A stretch of 64,000 bases of DNA from BRH-c54 sp965284565 (GCA_965284565.1 OZ260100.1:3162001-3226000), one strand, 5' to 3'. Positions 17,758-27,583 are shown, counted from the stretch's first letter. Numbers and translations: made by a program. The notes: generated from the letters alone by a model not told the origin.

Positions 17758-18638
17758 TAATAATGTAATATTTTAATGTTATCTAAATAAAACTCAGGGT
17801 TAGATGTTTGAAAAGGGCTTAAACCAGAAGATTGTATTCCAAAAAACACATAGAAATTAGTATTTGCTGGTTTCTGGCTAACTGCTGGAGTTAAATTAAT
17901 ATATATTTTTTTCCAAGTTGAAGTTGTATTTAAATTCACTATCCCAATATTATCATCATCGGTTTTTAATCCTACTAAAATAGGTTCGTTGGTTTTAAAA
18001 TTAAGCTCTAAATAAACTGGACTACCTATAGAAGACACATTTGAAAAAGCTGGCGATTTTGACTCAAAAAAATCCATATACGATTGAAGATAAACTTGAC
18101 CTGAAGCATTGCCTTCAAAAATATCATTGGTTGTTTTATTTATAATGGTATCGCTACCTGTGGTATATGTAAAGGTTGTTGCTGGCGATTCAAAATCTTC
18201 TTTCCACGCTGTTTTTGTAGTACTTATATAAGTTACTTGTGGTTCTATTTTAATTTCTTTTCCTTTTTCAAAAGTAATTTGCTCTTGGTGTGGAGTATAA
18301 AATAGATAGCGAGTTCTTAACCCACTTACTCCGTTATCTTTAATTCCTGCATAGAATTTAACATTAAAAGTTCCTTCTTTTAAAACTGGAAACCTTGCTG
18401 GTAACTCATAAGTTCCTATCAAATCATCATTAACATAAACCCATACATCTGTTATATTAGATGAGTTTGAACCATATAAAGCATAATCGGAAGTAACTGT
18501 AAATTTATCTATAGAAATATACGTTGGAATTTGTGCTTCAAAACTATCTTTAGAGCAACTGTTAATCAACAGTAAAACAGCAATATAAAATACGGCTTTA
18601 AACTTATTAACTAAGCTATTTTTTTTGATATCGTGCAA
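17757..18638 (-). CDS. Lipoprotein of unknown function in the polysaccharide operon
   Basis: The 293-residue protein has a lipobox at LLINSC. A beta-rich N-terminal half (VWVYVNDDLIGTYELPAR) is followed by a jelly-roll-like C-terminal half (AWKEDFESPATTFTY, VYLELNFKTNEPILVGLK, WKKIYINLTP, NPEFYLDNIKILHY) resembling a carbohydrate-binding module. Its stop overlaps the next start as TAATG, which indicates coupled translation. A glycan-binding role at the outer membrane would suit the operon, but this is inference. Confidence 0.65.
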   Translation of the reverse strand: MHDIKKNSLVNKFKAVFYIAVLLLINSCSKDSFEAQIPTYISIDKFTVTSDYALYGSNSSNITDVWVYVNDDLIGTYELPARFPVLKEGTFNVKFYAGIKDNGVSGLRTRYLFYTPHQEQITFEKGKEIKIEPQVTYISTTKTAWKEDFESPATTFTYTTGSDTIINKTTNDIFEGNASGQVYLQSYMDFFESKSPAFSNVSSIGSPVYLELNFKTNEPILVGLKTDDDNIGIVNLNTTSTWKKIYINLTPAVSQKPANTNFYVFFGIQSSGLSPFQTSNPEFYLDNIKILHY

Positions 18639-18695
18639 ATCTGAAAAAAATTAAATTCTTAACGTTAAATCAACATTAATTATTGTGCAAAAATA

Positions 18696-19631
18696 TCAAT
18701 CTTGAACTAAAGAGAAGTTAATTTTTAGCTTTTCTGAAATTTTTTGGAGAATCTCATGGATTTTAAGCATATCATGCATATCGGTTGATAAGCTTTTTTG
18801 GTGTTTAATACTTTCTGAAATTGCTAGCAGTTCAACATTTAACTGACTATTATCCATTACTTTAATTTCTTTTTCGGAAAAATTATTTTGGCTATCTAAA
18901 GCATAAACCATTTTTATTTTATTATCTAAAAAATCAACAGTAGTAGTTGCTCCTGCTGTATAAAATATAATGGCTTTTTTATCATCATCGGCAACAGTAT
19001 TGATAGTTATTGAAGCATTGCAACCATTATCGAACTCTAATAAAGCATTAATTACTTCTGGAAACCTGTTAGAAACATCTACACCTATTGTAGTTACTTT
19101 TTTTAAGTTAGCATTAACTGTATTTAATATTACACTTAATTCATCGCACAATAAATCGTTTATTAAGTATGCCGATTTATTTTTATAGTGAATATTAGTA
19201 ACCGATTCTATTAATGTTGGCTGAGCAAGATGCTCTTTGGATGCTTTATACAAAGGAGATAATGCTGAAATATTACTCACTTGTGTAATTACGCCTGCTT
19301 CTTGTGCTAATTCTAATAATTGTTTTGCTTCTATGGTAGTTTTTATATTAGACTTATCTATTAAAAGATGATTAGCAGATTTGATTACCTGAATGGCAAT
19401 ATCCATTCTAACATCATCTGCAAGACTAAATAAGTAAACTAATTGAGTTTGATGTAGTAGTTCATTTAAATCCTGATATTCATATTGATTAATAAGATTT
19501 GCAGACATTTTACTGCCACTTTTTGCATTTACGTTGTAATAGCCAACCAATTGAAAATTAATTGACTTCACAACAGAATCAATATGCTTTTCTATCAAAT
19601 ACGCTGAACCTACTAAACCTATCTTTAACAT
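18696..19631 (-). CDS. Gfo/Idh/MocA-type NAD(P)-dependent oxidoreductase
   Basis: The 311-residue protein has an N-terminal Rossmann fold (LKIGLVGSAYLIEKHIDSVV; note GSAYL instead of the usual GxGxxG) and the segment HLLIDKSNIKTTIEAKQLL, where the family usually has an EKP motif; here the Lys is kept as DKS. The C-terminal half matches the substrate domain only loosely. It heads the minus-strand polysaccharide operon, so it may oxidise or dehydrate a nucleotide sugar. The altered nucleotide motif leaves its activity uncertain. Confidence 0.78.
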   Translation of the reverse strand: MLKIGLVGSAYLIEKHIDSVVKSINFQLVGYYNVNAKSGSKMSANLINQYEYQDLNELLHQTQLVYLFSLADDVRMDIAIQVIKSANHLLIDKSNIKTTIEAKQLLELAQEAGVITQVSNISALSPLYKASKEHLAQPTLIESVTNIHYKNKSAYLINDLLCDELSVILNTVNANLKKVTTIGVDVSNRFPEVINALLEFDNGCNASITINTVADDDKKAIIFYTAGATTTVDFLDNKIKMVYALDSQNNFSEKEIKVMDNSQLNVELLAISESIKHQKSLSTDMHDMLKIHEILQKISEKLKINFSLVQD

Positions 19632-19786
19632 CTAAAATAATTTTAAAACAAAAATAGTGCATAGTTACTAGCTTGTGTTTGATAAAATAAATTCTTATTA
19701 ACACTCAAATTTTAATAATATAGCCTCTTTTTTATGCTGTTTTTAAGTTAAAGAATACTTACTTTGTAGCGGTTAATAAAACAGAT

Positions 19787-20437
19787 ATGGACAGTCATAA
19801 ACACAAAGGGTTAAGAAAAAAATTAACAGAAATTTTATCAAAAAAAGGAATTACAGACACTAAAGTGTTAGATGCTATAGGTAAAATTCCTCGTCATTTA
19901 TTTATTGCGGATACTGCTTTGCATCAATTTGCTTATGAGGACAAACCTTTCCCTATAGGTTCTGGTCAAACTATTTCTCAACCTTATACGGTTGCTTTTC
20001 AATCTCAAACTTTAGAAATAAAACCAAGAGAGAAAGTATTAGAAATAGGAACGGGTTCTGGTTATCAAACTGCTGTTTTATTAGAATTGGGAGCTAAGGT
20101 ATTTTCTATTGAACGACAAAAAGCTTTATTTGATAGAACCAAAGAATTTCTTCCTAAGTTGGGTTATAATGCTAAGCTTTTTTATGGCGATGGATATCTT
20201 GGTTTACCAACTTTTGCTCCTTTTAATAAAATTATTGTAACTGCAGGAGCTCCTTATGTTCCAGAAGATTTACTAAAACAACTTGCTGTTGGTGGAATTA
20301 TGGTTATTCCGGTTGATAATGAAGACCATCAAATAATGAAAAAAATAGTAAAAATTGATGACACTAATTTTAAAACTACCGATTTAGGTGCTTTTAGGTT
20401 TGTGCCTCTTCTAAAAGAAAAAGGTAAGGATTTATAA
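19787..20437 (+). CDS. pcm: Protein-L-isoaspartate O-methyltransferase
   Basis: The 216-residue enzyme matches PCMT: KIPRHLFI, PIGSGQTISQPYTVAFQ, and SAM-binding motif I as VLEIGTGSGYQTAVLLELGA, then IERQKALFDRTKEFL and FNKIIVTAGAP. It methylates isoaspartyl residues in damaged proteins so they can be repaired, using S-adenosylmethionine in the cytoplasm. The gene converges on the futalosine hydrolase gene, and their ends overlap by 6 bases. Confidence 0.93.
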   Translation: MDSHKHKGLRKKLTEILSKKGITDTKVLDAIGKIPRHLFIADTALHQFAYEDKPFPIGSGQTISQPYTVAFQSQTLEIKPREKVLEIGTGSGYQTAVLLELGAKVFSIERQKALFDRTKEFLPKLGYNAKLFYGDGYLGLPTFAPFNKIIVTAGAPYVPEDLLKQLAVGGIMVIPVDNEDHQIMKKIVKIDDTNFKTTDLGAFRFVPLLKEKGKDL

Positions 20438-21112
20438 AGTTTTTAATATTTCTAAAGACTTTTCTGTAAGATTTTTTACTGCCAATTTAATATCCCAGTT
20501 ATCTTTATTTCTCCTTTCTACTTTGTTAGAGATAGCTCTAATTTGCAGACAAGAAATTCCTTCTAACAAACACGCATATAAAAAGGCTGCACCTTCCATA
20601 GATTCTACTTGAGGTTGAAATAAGTTTTTTACTTTTTCTATAGAATTTTCATCTCCATGAGTGGTATTTACAGTAATTCCTTTAACTTTTTTCAAGGTTT
20701 CTGCACATTTGTTTTCTATTGGAATAGTGTTTATCATTTCTCCATTTTGAAGTTCAAAATCTTCATCTTCCAACAAATCCATATCAATAAGCGAAAGAAA
20801 TTTTTCACCATCTTCAGCACCTAGTTCAGAAATTCTATCGGAAATAACACTTACCACCTCTCCTATTTCTACAGCATCATCAAAAGTTCCTGCCAATCCC
20901 ACATTTATAGCTACATCGTACCTAATAGAAGTAAGTGTTTTTCCCAACCAATAAGCTGTAAAAGTCATTCCTACCCCTGGAATTAATACATCTATATGAT
21001 GGTTTTTAAATTCATAATGTCTTAACTTTTGGTTAGATTGATTTATAAATTTAAAATGGGTTAGTAAGGGCTCTATCTCTAAATAAGTTGCTGATACAAG
21101 TAAAATATTCAT
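20432..21112 (-). CDS. mqnB: Futalosine hydrolase
   Basis: The 226-residue enzyme is of the nucleoside phosphorylase/hydrolase type. It starts NILLVSATYLEIEPLL, has GVGMTFTAYWLGKTL, NVGLAGTFDDAVEIGEVV, and VESMEGAAFLYACLLEG, the purine/ribose-binding segment with the conserved acidic residue. This pattern is that of MqnB, which removes the base from futalosine in the alternative menaquinone pathway used by many Bacteroidota. It supplies the quinone that the Nqr complex encoded later in the window would reduce. MTA/SAH nucleosidase is the nearest alternative. Confidence 0.85.
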   Translation of the reverse strand: MNILLVSATYLEIEPLLTHFKFINQSNQKLRHYEFKNHHIDVLIPGVGMTFTAYWLGKTLTSIRYDVAINVGLAGTFDDAVEIGEVVSVISDRISELGAEDGEKFLSLIDMDLLEDEDFELQNGEMINTIPIENKCAETLKKVKGITVNTTHGDENSIEKVKNLFQPQVESMEGAAFLYACLLEGISCLQIRAISNKVERRNKDNWDIKLAVKNLTEKSLEILKTL

Positions 21113-21170
21113 TTTTTTTAGTTTGAATTTATTTAAATTTAAAGGTCTCCTTTCGGGGGATTTGAAGGCA

Positions 21171-22517
21171 TTAATAAAATCGAGGGGTTACTTCTTTTTC
21201 TTGAAAATGAACTCCATAATTTTCTAATTCATTTAAAATGGGTTCGTAAATCTCTTTCGATATAGGCACATGAACTCCTGGGGTTTTTATCACTTCATTT
21301 AAAATCATTTTTGTAGCAATTGCCACAGGCAAACCTACTGTTTTTGCCATAGCAGTATAGGTTTGATCATCGCCTTTTACCACCATAGATGAATGAATTT
21401 CTTTAAAATCTCCATCTTGTTTAAATAAGAACCTGTGCCACATTACTATCATATCTTTATCGTTTGCAGAAAGTGATAGTTTTTGCTCTAAAATATGCTG
21501 AAGGATTTGTGCAGGAGTAGCATCTTTCAGTTCTATTTTAGTATTTTCAAAAATACCTAGCCAAACAAATTTATCAAACAAATCTACATCATCCTGACGG
21601 ATATTTAAGTAGTGTTTAAATTTCAGTTCAACAGAATCTGTTTCGTTATACGCTAAAAATGAATTGATAAATTCTCTGTTGGTCATATTTTCAGAACCTT
21701 CCATAATATAAGAATCGTCAGTTGCTCCTAATTGTACAAAAACATCCCAAGCCCTGCAAAAACCAGGTTTTCTGAGTGTTCCTCTATACATGGTTGGAAT
21801 ATCTTTTAATCCATAAATCTCTCTGTATTGAAGTGAATCTCTATTGGCATAACCTTCAAACTTTCCATGTCCATCAATGTCAATAATTTCAGTTCTTCTA
21901 AATAATTTATGATAAGGAATGTATTTATATTTATGGTTTTGAATAAATTTTACTGTTCCTTGTCCTGCCAATACTACATTTCTCGGGTTCCAAGTAAATT
22001 TATAATTCCAAGGATTATCATCACTTTCTGGAGCTACCAAACCACCTGTAAAGGTTTCAAAAGCTTCTAGCTCACCTCCATTTTCTCTAATTTCGTCTAT
22101 TAAACGCATAGCCGAAAGGTGGTCTATTCCAGGGTCAACACCAATTTCATTCATAATAATTACACCTGCATCTATAGCTTCTTGTTTTAAGGCTTTCATT
22201 TCTTTAGAAACATACGAAGCCGTAACCATGTGTTTTTTTAATCTGATGCAATCTTTAGCAACAGCAATATGCATGTGTGCCGGAAGCATTGAAATTATAA
22301 TATCATGTTCGTCAATTAAACGATTTCTTTCTTCATCATTATTTACATCAAAAGCAATGGCTTTGGACTTGTCATGGTTGTTGGCAGATTTTATTGCTAA
22401 TTCTTTAGATTGATCGGCAATGGTTACAAACCAATTTTCGTTTTCAGCATTAAACAATAAGTATTGAATTAAAGAAGACGTTGATCTGCCGGCTCCTATG
22501 ACAAGAATTTTTCGCAT
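21171..22517 (-). CDS. Saccharopine dehydrogenase-like protein
   Basis: The 448-residue protein begins KILVIGAGRSTSSLIQYL (Rossmann fold; GxGxxx rather than a full GxGxxG). It has IISMLPAHMHIAVAKDCI, TASYVSKEMKALKQEAIDAG and IIMNEIGVDPGIDHLSAMRL, which are hallmarks of the saccharopine reductase family, with a C-terminal catalytic-type domain. Saccharopine dehydrogenases act in lysine synthesis or breakdown; the bacterial homologs are often of unsure substrate. An aspartate kinase gene of the lysine/threonine pathway lies nearby, past one divergent gene. Confidence 0.85.
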   Translation of the reverse strand: MRKILVIGAGRSTSSLIQYLLFNAENENWFVTIADQSKELAIKSANNHDKSKAIAFDVNNDEERNRLIDEHDIIISMLPAHMHIAVAKDCIRLKKHMVTASYVSKEMKALKQEAIDAGVIIMNEIGVDPGIDHLSAMRLIDEIRENGGELEAFETFTGGLVAPESDDNPWNYKFTWNPRNVVLAGQGTVKFIQNHKYKYIPYHKLFRRTEIIDIDGHGKFEGYANRDSLQYREIYGLKDIPTMYRGTLRKPGFCRAWDVFVQLGATDDSYIMEGSENMTNREFINSFLAYNETDSVELKFKHYLNIRQDDVDLFDKFVWLGIFENTKIELKDATPAQILQHILEQKLSLSANDKDMIVMWHRFLFKQDGDFKEIHSSMVVKGDDQTYTAMAKTVGLPVAIATKMILNEVIKTPGVHVPISKEIYEPILNELENYGVHFQEKEVTPRFY

Positions 22518-22618
22518 GATAATTATTTATAACAATTTAGCTCGAAATTCGCTAAAATTTTAAAATTTATCTCCATAAAAATGGGGAATTTTACTAACAA
22601 TAAACATTAACACAAACA

Positions 22619-23017
22619 ATGAAAAAATCTATGCTAATAAAAGGCTCTATCTTAGGTGGATTAGCCGTAATTTTTGGAGCGTTTGGAGCTCACGCTTTAA
22701 AAGAAGTATTAACACCCGAACAGCTTATTTCATTTGAAACTGGCGTGCGTTATCAAATGTATCACGCATTGGTTCTAGTACTTTTATTTATTATTAGCTT
22801 AAAAGTTAATCATGTTTATTTTAATAGAGCTGCACAATTTATATTTTGGGGAGTAATATTGTTTTCAGGATCTATTTATTTGCTTACACTAAAAAATATG
22901 TTGGGTATTGAAACTTTAAAATATGTAGCTCCAATTACTCCAATTGGTGGGGCGTTAATTATTGTAGGGTGGATGTTTATATTGTTGGGAGCATTAAAAA
23001 TTAAGTTGCCCAACTAA
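22619..23017 (+). CDS. DUF423-family membrane protein
   Basis: The 132-residue protein has four membrane segments and the family features GSILGGLAVIFGAFGAHALK, SFETGVRYQMYHALVLVLL, FWGVILFSGSIYLLTL and APITPIGGALIIVGWMFILL. DUF423 (YgdD-like) proteins are widespread and have no settled role. It stands alone in divergent orientation to the saccharopine dehydrogenase-like gene, with about 100 bases between them that could hold both promoters. Confidence 0.9.
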   Translation: MKKSMLIKGSILGGLAVIFGAFGAHALKEVLTPEQLISFETGVRYQMYHALVLVLLFIISLKVNHVYFNRAAQFIFWGVILFSGSIYLLTLKNMLGIETLKYVAPITPIGGALIIVGWMFILLGALKIKLPN

Positions 23018-23028
23018 TATAATGGGTA

Positions 23029-24294
23029 TTATTTCATTACAAAACGAGCTGTATTTCTACTTTTTTGTTCCACCAAAATATCTTTGTTTGCTGTAACTCT
23101 TTTTATAGTAGCTTCATCATAATGGCGAACAGTAACCAACTCTAAGTTTTTATTGTACAACACATGATAATCTTTTTGTAATTCCTCTATAAATTTCATG
23201 GTGGTAAACGGATTAAAATCAATGCAAATAGAAAAACTTATCGCTGCATTTTGCATCAAATTTACGGTAATGTTATGTGCCGAAAGTTGGGCAAAAATCT
23301 GACTCAAATTATCCTCAACAATAAAAGAATAATCTTTTGCAGCTATTGAAATCAATACTTGTTCTATTTTAAATATAAATGAAGGGGTTAATTTATCACC
23401 TGCTGTATGCTCGTCTATTAATGTTCCTTTAAGTGCAGGTTCTAAAAAAGATTTAACATACAAAGGGATTTTTTTATTTTGAAGTGGCTTAATGGTTTTC
23501 GGATGAATTACCGTTGCTCCATAATAAGCTAATTCTACCGCTTCATAATAAGATATGTGTTCTAATTGTTGAGTATCATCGAACCATTTTGGGTCGGCAT
23601 TTAACATTCCGGGAACATCTTTCCAAATCGTTACACTTTCTACTCCTAAGCAATGAGCTAAAATTGCTGCTGAAAAATCTGATCCTTCTCTTCCCAAAGT
23701 AGTGGTAAAATTTTCTGAGCTAGCTCCAATAAATCCTTGGGTTATCACATATTTATTATCTGATGTAATTACTTTTGGTATGGTAGATTGAACTAACTCG
23801 GTAGTAAGCTTCCAATCTATATTAGCTTTTCGGTAAGTATTATCTGTTTGTATTAAAGCCCTGGCATCTATCCAATGATTGTTAATATTTGCTTCATTAA
23901 GGTAAGCACTAACTATTTTTGTAGAAAGTAATTCACCAACAGAAACAATTTGGTCATACACGTAATCATAAGTTCTTTGTGGTTCTTCCTCTATCTCCCA
24001 CTCTATTTCTACAAAAGTATTATGTATATCTGTAAATATTTGATGGTTTTTATTCTCAAAAAGTTCATTCATTATACCAAAATGAAATTGTTTTACTTTT
24101 TCCAGCAATACATTTACATCATTTTCTTTAAAATAATAAGCGTTTACCAATTCTTCTAATGCATTGGTAGTCTTACCCATTGCAGATATAACCACCACAA
24201 GCGGTTCGTTATACAACTGAATAACTTTTCCTACATTTTTTACTGCTTGAGCATCTTTTACAGAAGCACCACCAAACTTAAATACTTTCAACAT
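23029..24294 (-). CDS. Aspartate kinase
   Basis: The 421-residue enzyme starts VFKFGGASVKDAQAVKNVG, the KFGG motif of aspartokinases. It has TQGFIGASSENFTTTLGREG with SDFSAAILAHCLGV, and VTIWKDVPGMLNADPKWF, all typical ATP- and aspartate-binding segments. A shortened ACT region follows (VLISIAAKDYSFIVEDNLSQ), so it is probably regulated by lysine or threonine. It makes aspartyl phosphate at the start of lysine, threonine and methionine synthesis. It follows the acetyltransferase gene by 15 bases, so the two may form an operon. Confidence 0.9.
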   Translation of the reverse strand: MLKVFKFGGASVKDAQAVKNVGKVIQLYNEPLVVVISAMGKTTNALEELVNAYYFKENDVNVLLEKVKQFHFGIMNELFENKNHQIFTDIHNTFVEIEWEIEEEPQRTYDYVYDQIVSVGELLSTKIVSAYLNEANINNHWIDARALIQTDNTYRKANIDWKLTTELVQSTIPKVITSDNKYVITQGFIGASSENFTTTLGREGSDFSAAILAHCLGVESVTIWKDVPGMLNADPKWFDDTQQLEHISYYEAVELAYYGATVIHPKTIKPLQNKKIPLYVKSFLEPALKGTLIDEHTAGDKLTPSFIFKIEQVLISIAAKDYSFIVEDNLSQIFAQLSAHNITVNLMQNAAISFSICIDFNPFTTMKFIEELQKDYHVLYNKNLELVTVRHYDEATIKRVTANKDILVEQKSRNTARFVMK

Positions 24295-24309
24295 TTAATT
24301 ATTTTAATT

Positions 24310-24759
24310 TTACAATCTTATTTTTCCGTTTAACCATTCCTCATCCAATTCTGCATTAAATTTTTTATAGAATTTAATAGCAGGTTCATTCCAATCTAAC
24401 ACTTGCCAAGTCATTAGTTTAGCGTTCATTTCTTTAGCAGCATCTAAAGTAGCTTTAAAGAGTAAAGAACCTATTCCTTTTTGCTTATAAGCTTCTTTAA
24501 CTACCAAATCTTCCAAATACAAACACCTACCTTTCCATGTAGAATAGCGAATATAATAAAAAGACATTCCAACAATTTCATGGTTATTTTCTGCTAAAAT
24601 TATCCAATATAAAGGATGATTGCCAAAACCATCTTCTTCTAATTGTTTAAGCGTAATGGTAACTTCTTGCGGCTGTTTTTCAAAAAGTGCTAATTCTTTT
24701 ATTAGGTTTAGTACTTCGGGTAGGTCGTTTTTTGTAGCTTTTCTGATTGTGATTTCCAT
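24310..24759 (-). CDS. GNAT-family N-acetyltransferase
   Basis: The 149-residue protein has the GNAT fold: IRKATKNDLPEVLNLIKELA, then LYLEDLVVKEAYKQKGIGSL, which carries the acetyl-CoA site (Q-x-x-G-I-G), and LDWNEPAIKFYKKFNAEL near the end. The overall pattern is closest to diamine/thialysine acetyltransferases, which acetylate spermidine or similar amines. A polyamine role would fit the polyamine genes near 44-46 kb, but the substrate is not proven by sequence. Confidence 0.85.
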   Translation of the reverse strand: MEITIRKATKNDLPEVLNLIKELALFEKQPQEVTITLKQLEEDGFGNHPLYWIILAENNHEIVGMSFYYIRYSTWKGRCLYLEDLVVKEAYKQKGIGSLLFKATLDAAKEMNAKLMTWQVLDWNEPAIKFYKKFNAELDEEWLNGKIRL

Positions 24760-24847
24760 AAAACAAAAGTAGTAAAACTGAGTTAATTCACGATAATTTC
24801 ATTTCTTTGTAATGAAGTTTTTAAAAGTCCAATTTAGAAAAAACAGT

Positions 24848-25876
24848 ATGATGACTAATTTTACAACCCTCAACGAATTTATTTTAGAAAGACAAGCTGA
24901 TTTTCCTTATGCTTCAGGAGAGTTAACCCGATTATTAAACGATATAGGTGTAGCCTCTAAAATTATTAATAAAGAAGTTAGAAGAGCTGGTTTAGGAAAT
25001 ATTTTAGGAAAAGCTGGTAGTGAAAACATTCAAGGGGAAGACCAACAAAAATTGGATGTTTATGCCGATAATCAATTCATCAATGCGTTTAGATATGGAG
25101 GTGAAGTTTGTGGAATAGCTTCTGAAGAAAATGATGATTTCATGGCTTTTGATAATGAAATTTCTCAAAAAGGGAAGTATGTTGTTGCTTTTGACCCGTT
25201 GGATGGTTCTTCTAATATTGATGTAAATGTTTCTATAGGAACTATTTTTTCCATTTACAGAAGAGTTAGTAAAGATGGTCCAGCTCAATTGGAAGATTTT
25301 TTACAAGAAGGTAACAAACAAGTTGCTGCCGGATATGTAATTTATGGTTCTTCTACCATGTTGGTTTATACCACAGGCAAAGGTGTTAATGGATTTACCT
25401 TAGATCCATCTATAGGTGAATTTTGTCTTTCACATCCCAATATAAAATCTCCTGATGACGGAAGGTTATATTCTTTTAATGAAGGAAATTACAATACGTT
25501 CTCTAAAGGACTTCAAAAATATTGCGATTGGGTAAAAGAAGAAGATGCTTCAACAGGCAGACCATATTCTTGCAGGTATATTGCTTCTATGGTTGCTGAT
25601 ATTCACCGAAACTTAATAAAAGGTGGTGTTTTTTGTTACCCTGCAACAGCGGGTTCTCCAAATGGTAAACTGCGTTTAATTTACGAATGTAACCCTATGG
25701 CTTTTATTGTTGAACAAGCTGGCGGAATTGCTTCTACAGGTAAAGAAAGAATTATGGATATTAAACCAACTTCTTTGCACCAACGAGTTCCTGCTTTAAT
25801 GGGGTCTAAAAATATGGTAAATAAAGTTTTTGAAATGATTGAAAAATATGAACGAGTAGAAAATGCAAATGCATAA
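24848..25876 (+). CDS. fbp: Class 1 fructose-1,6-bisphosphatase
   Basis: The enzyme of about 342 residues has the metal/phosphate site VAFDPLDGSSNIDVNVSIGT, and SEENDDF, GYVIYGSSTMLVY, YIASMVADIHRNLIKGG and LIYECNPMAFIVEQAGG, all diagnostic for class 1 FBPase. It removes the 1-phosphate of fructose bisphosphate in gluconeogenesis. An in-frame ATG exists 36 bases upstream, but the family usually begins M-T-N-F-T-T-L, so the ATG-ATG at 24848-24853 is the likelier start. The stop overlaps the following signal-peptide gene by 14 bases if that gene starts at 25863, but not with the start chosen here. Confidence 0.92.
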   Translation: MMTNFTTLNEFILERQADFPYASGELTRLLNDIGVASKIINKEVRRAGLGNILGKAGSENIQGEDQQKLDVYADNQFINAFRYGGEVCGIASEENDDFMAFDNEISQKGKYVVAFDPLDGSSNIDVNVSIGTIFSIYRRVSKDGPAQLEDFLQEGNKQVAAGYVIYGSSTMLVYTTGKGVNGFTLDPSIGEFCLSHPNIKSPDDGRLYSFNEGNYNTFSKGLQKYCDWVKEEDASTGRPYSCRYIASMVADIHRNLIKGGVFCYPATAGSPNGKLRLIYECNPMAFIVEQAGGIASTGKERIMDIKPTSLHQRVPALMGSKNMVNKVFEMIEKYERVENANA

Positions 25877-25889
25877 CTCAATAATTACC

Positions 25890-27029
25890 ATGCTAAAAAA
25901 AACATTTTTCTTCCTTGCTTTTGCTCTAATGTGCTTTTCTATAAAAGCTCAGCAAGTGGTAACAGAAACCATTCAAATTGACACGAATTTTGTTACTTAC
26001 GATGTAATTTACACAGATACCTTAACAAAAGGCATTTTCTCTAAAGTTATAGCTGTTTTTGCTGATGATACTAGTCAAATAGCTATTGAAAAAAACTATA
26101 GTTACAATTTCCAAAACGGTTTATACAAAGCATATTATCCTTCAGGAGGATTAATGGTAAAAGCGATTTATGCTAACAATAAACTTCATGGAGAGTTTAC
26201 CTATTTCGATAAGGCTGGTGAAGTTGCCATTAAAGGCATATATGATGAAGGAGTGAAACATAAATATTGGGCTTATCGCTATTTAAAATGTTATGGAAGA
26301 TACAAGCATGGAAAAAAATCTGGTAGGTGGAAATGTTTAAATACTGATGGAGGAAAATACATTACTAAATATCCCAATCTTTATTTAACTGGTATGTTCG
26401 ATTTTGTTAGAATTAGAAGTAATAATCCGTCAACAAACGATAGTATTGTTTCGCAACCAATTAATGATAGTTTAATTAGTGATACCAATAATCAAATACA
26501 GGAAATAGATACGTTTTACTTAAGTGCGATTACCTATTTAGCAAGAAATTATTACATCAGAAATAGAATTAAAATTCAGTTTACCAACACCAAAAAAGAG
26601 CGTAAATACTACGATAAGTATTTCGATTATAAAAAAGATTTGTTCTTGTTTGCTGTTTCTCCAACCATAACACCACTAGGGTTAGCCCCATTTTTAACTG
26701 AACCAGAAAAACTAACAAGTGATACTATAAATGCCCAGCTTACTGCTAATATTGAGCAATATAAAGATGGTTTTTCTTCACATCCTGTTAGAACAGATTT
26801 AGCATTATACCAATATTCTACTCAACCAAATTCGGATATGATTTTATATTTTTCTGAAGTTGTTGATAATATGCTAAGAGTTGATATTGTTGAGTTTAGA
26901 AATAGAAATAATGAAAGTTTTGAGGATATTTACAAGCATCCTAATGCCAGAAAATATAGTGTGTTAATATACTTTAACCAAATTAAAGACGTTAAGGCTG
27001 TTGAATATCAACAACAAAAAGTTGAATAA
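25890..27029 (+). CDS. Exported protein with MORN-like (YwqK-type) repeats
   Basis: The 379-residue protein has a signal peptide (LKKTFFFLAFALMCFSIKAQ). The first half carries repeats of the form G-x-Y-K-A-Y-Y-P-S-G-G-L and G-E-F-T-Y-F-D-K-A-G-E, characteristic of the YwqK/MORN type; the second half is not recognised. Many proteins of this class are called toxin-antitoxin YwqK antitoxins in databases, but there is no toxin here and it is exported. An in-frame start at 25863 would spoil the signal peptide, so 25890 is chosen. The role is unknown. Confidence 0.75.
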   Translation: MLKKTFFFLAFALMCFSIKAQQVVTETIQIDTNFVTYDVIYTDTLTKGIFSKVIAVFADDTSQIAIEKNYSYNFQNGLYKAYYPSGGLMVKAIYANNKLHGEFTYFDKAGEVAIKGIYDEGVKHKYWAYRYLKCYGRYKHGKKSGRWKCLNTDGGKYITKYPNLYLTGMFDFVRIRSNNPSTNDSIVSQPINDSLISDTNNQIQEIDTFYLSAITYLARNYYIRNRIKIQFTNTKKERKYYDKYFDYKKDLFLFAVSPTITPLGLAPFLTEPEKLTSDTINAQLTANIEQYKDGFSSHPVRTDLALYQYSTQPNSDMILYFSEVVDNMLRVDIVEFRNRNNESFEDIYKHPNARKYSVLIYFNQIKDVKAVEYQQQKVE

Positions 27030-27036
27030 ATTTCAA

Positions 27037-27576
27037 ATGAAGAATAGTCTAAAAAAAATAGCTTACCCTTTGATTAAAGTTGGAATGAATATTTTATTCC
27101 CCAAGGTTAAAGACGACTATTATTACACCTATTATTTTTTAAAAATGGGTATCAACCAAAAACTTTTTGGCTATAACAAAAATGTGCCTTGGCCAGTTCA
27201 TCCAACATCAATTGTTAAGTGTCCTGAAAAAATACAATATATAAGTAAAGCACCAGGAACAGCTATTGGGTGTTATTTAGATGGTAGAAACGGAATTATT
27301 ATGGAAGAAAATGTTTGGTTAGGTCCTAGGGTTTCTCTTATTAGTCAGAACCATGATTTAAACGACTATAATCAATATATAGCAGAAAAACCTATAATTA
27401 TTCGCAAAAACTGTTTACTAACAACCAATTGTGTTGTACTTCCCGGAGTAGAATTGGGTGAACATACGGTTGTTGCTGCAGGTACAGTTGTTAGAGATTC
27501 TTTCCCAGAAGGAAATCAGCTACTTGCAGGAAACCCTGCTAAGGTGGTTAAAAAATTAGACGATTATAAAGGATAA
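27037..27576 (+). CDS. Hexapeptide-repeat acyltransferase (LbH family)
   Basis: The 179-residue protein has left-handed beta-helix repeats: IIMEENVWLGPRVSLISQNH, IIIRKNCLLTTNCVVLPGVE, LGEHTVVAAGTVVRDSFPEG and LLAGNPAKVVKKLDDYKG. The His of SQNHDLNDY is the probable catalytic base. The closest relatives are serine and colanic-acid/maltose O-acetyltransferases. It follows the preceding gene by 7 bases, and an N-terminally extended TTG start at 27001 would overlap that gene and is less likely. Acetylation of a surface sugar is plausible. Confidence 0.87.
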   Translation: MKNSLKKIAYPLIKVGMNILFPKVKDDYYYTYYFLKMGINQKLFGYNKNVPWPVHPTSIVKCPEKIQYISKAPGTAIGCYLDGRNGIIMEENVWLGPRVSLISQNHDLNDYNQYIAEKPIIIRKNCLLTTNCVVLPGVELGEHTVVAAGTVVRDSFPEGNQLLAGNPAKVVKKLDDYKG

Positions 27577-27583
27577 TTTTTTA

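Noticed and set aside
25890..27029. Antitoxin of a YwqK toxin-antitoxin pair
   Set aside because: The protein is exported by its signal peptide and no toxin gene is adjacent. The repeat type alone does not support the database-style name.
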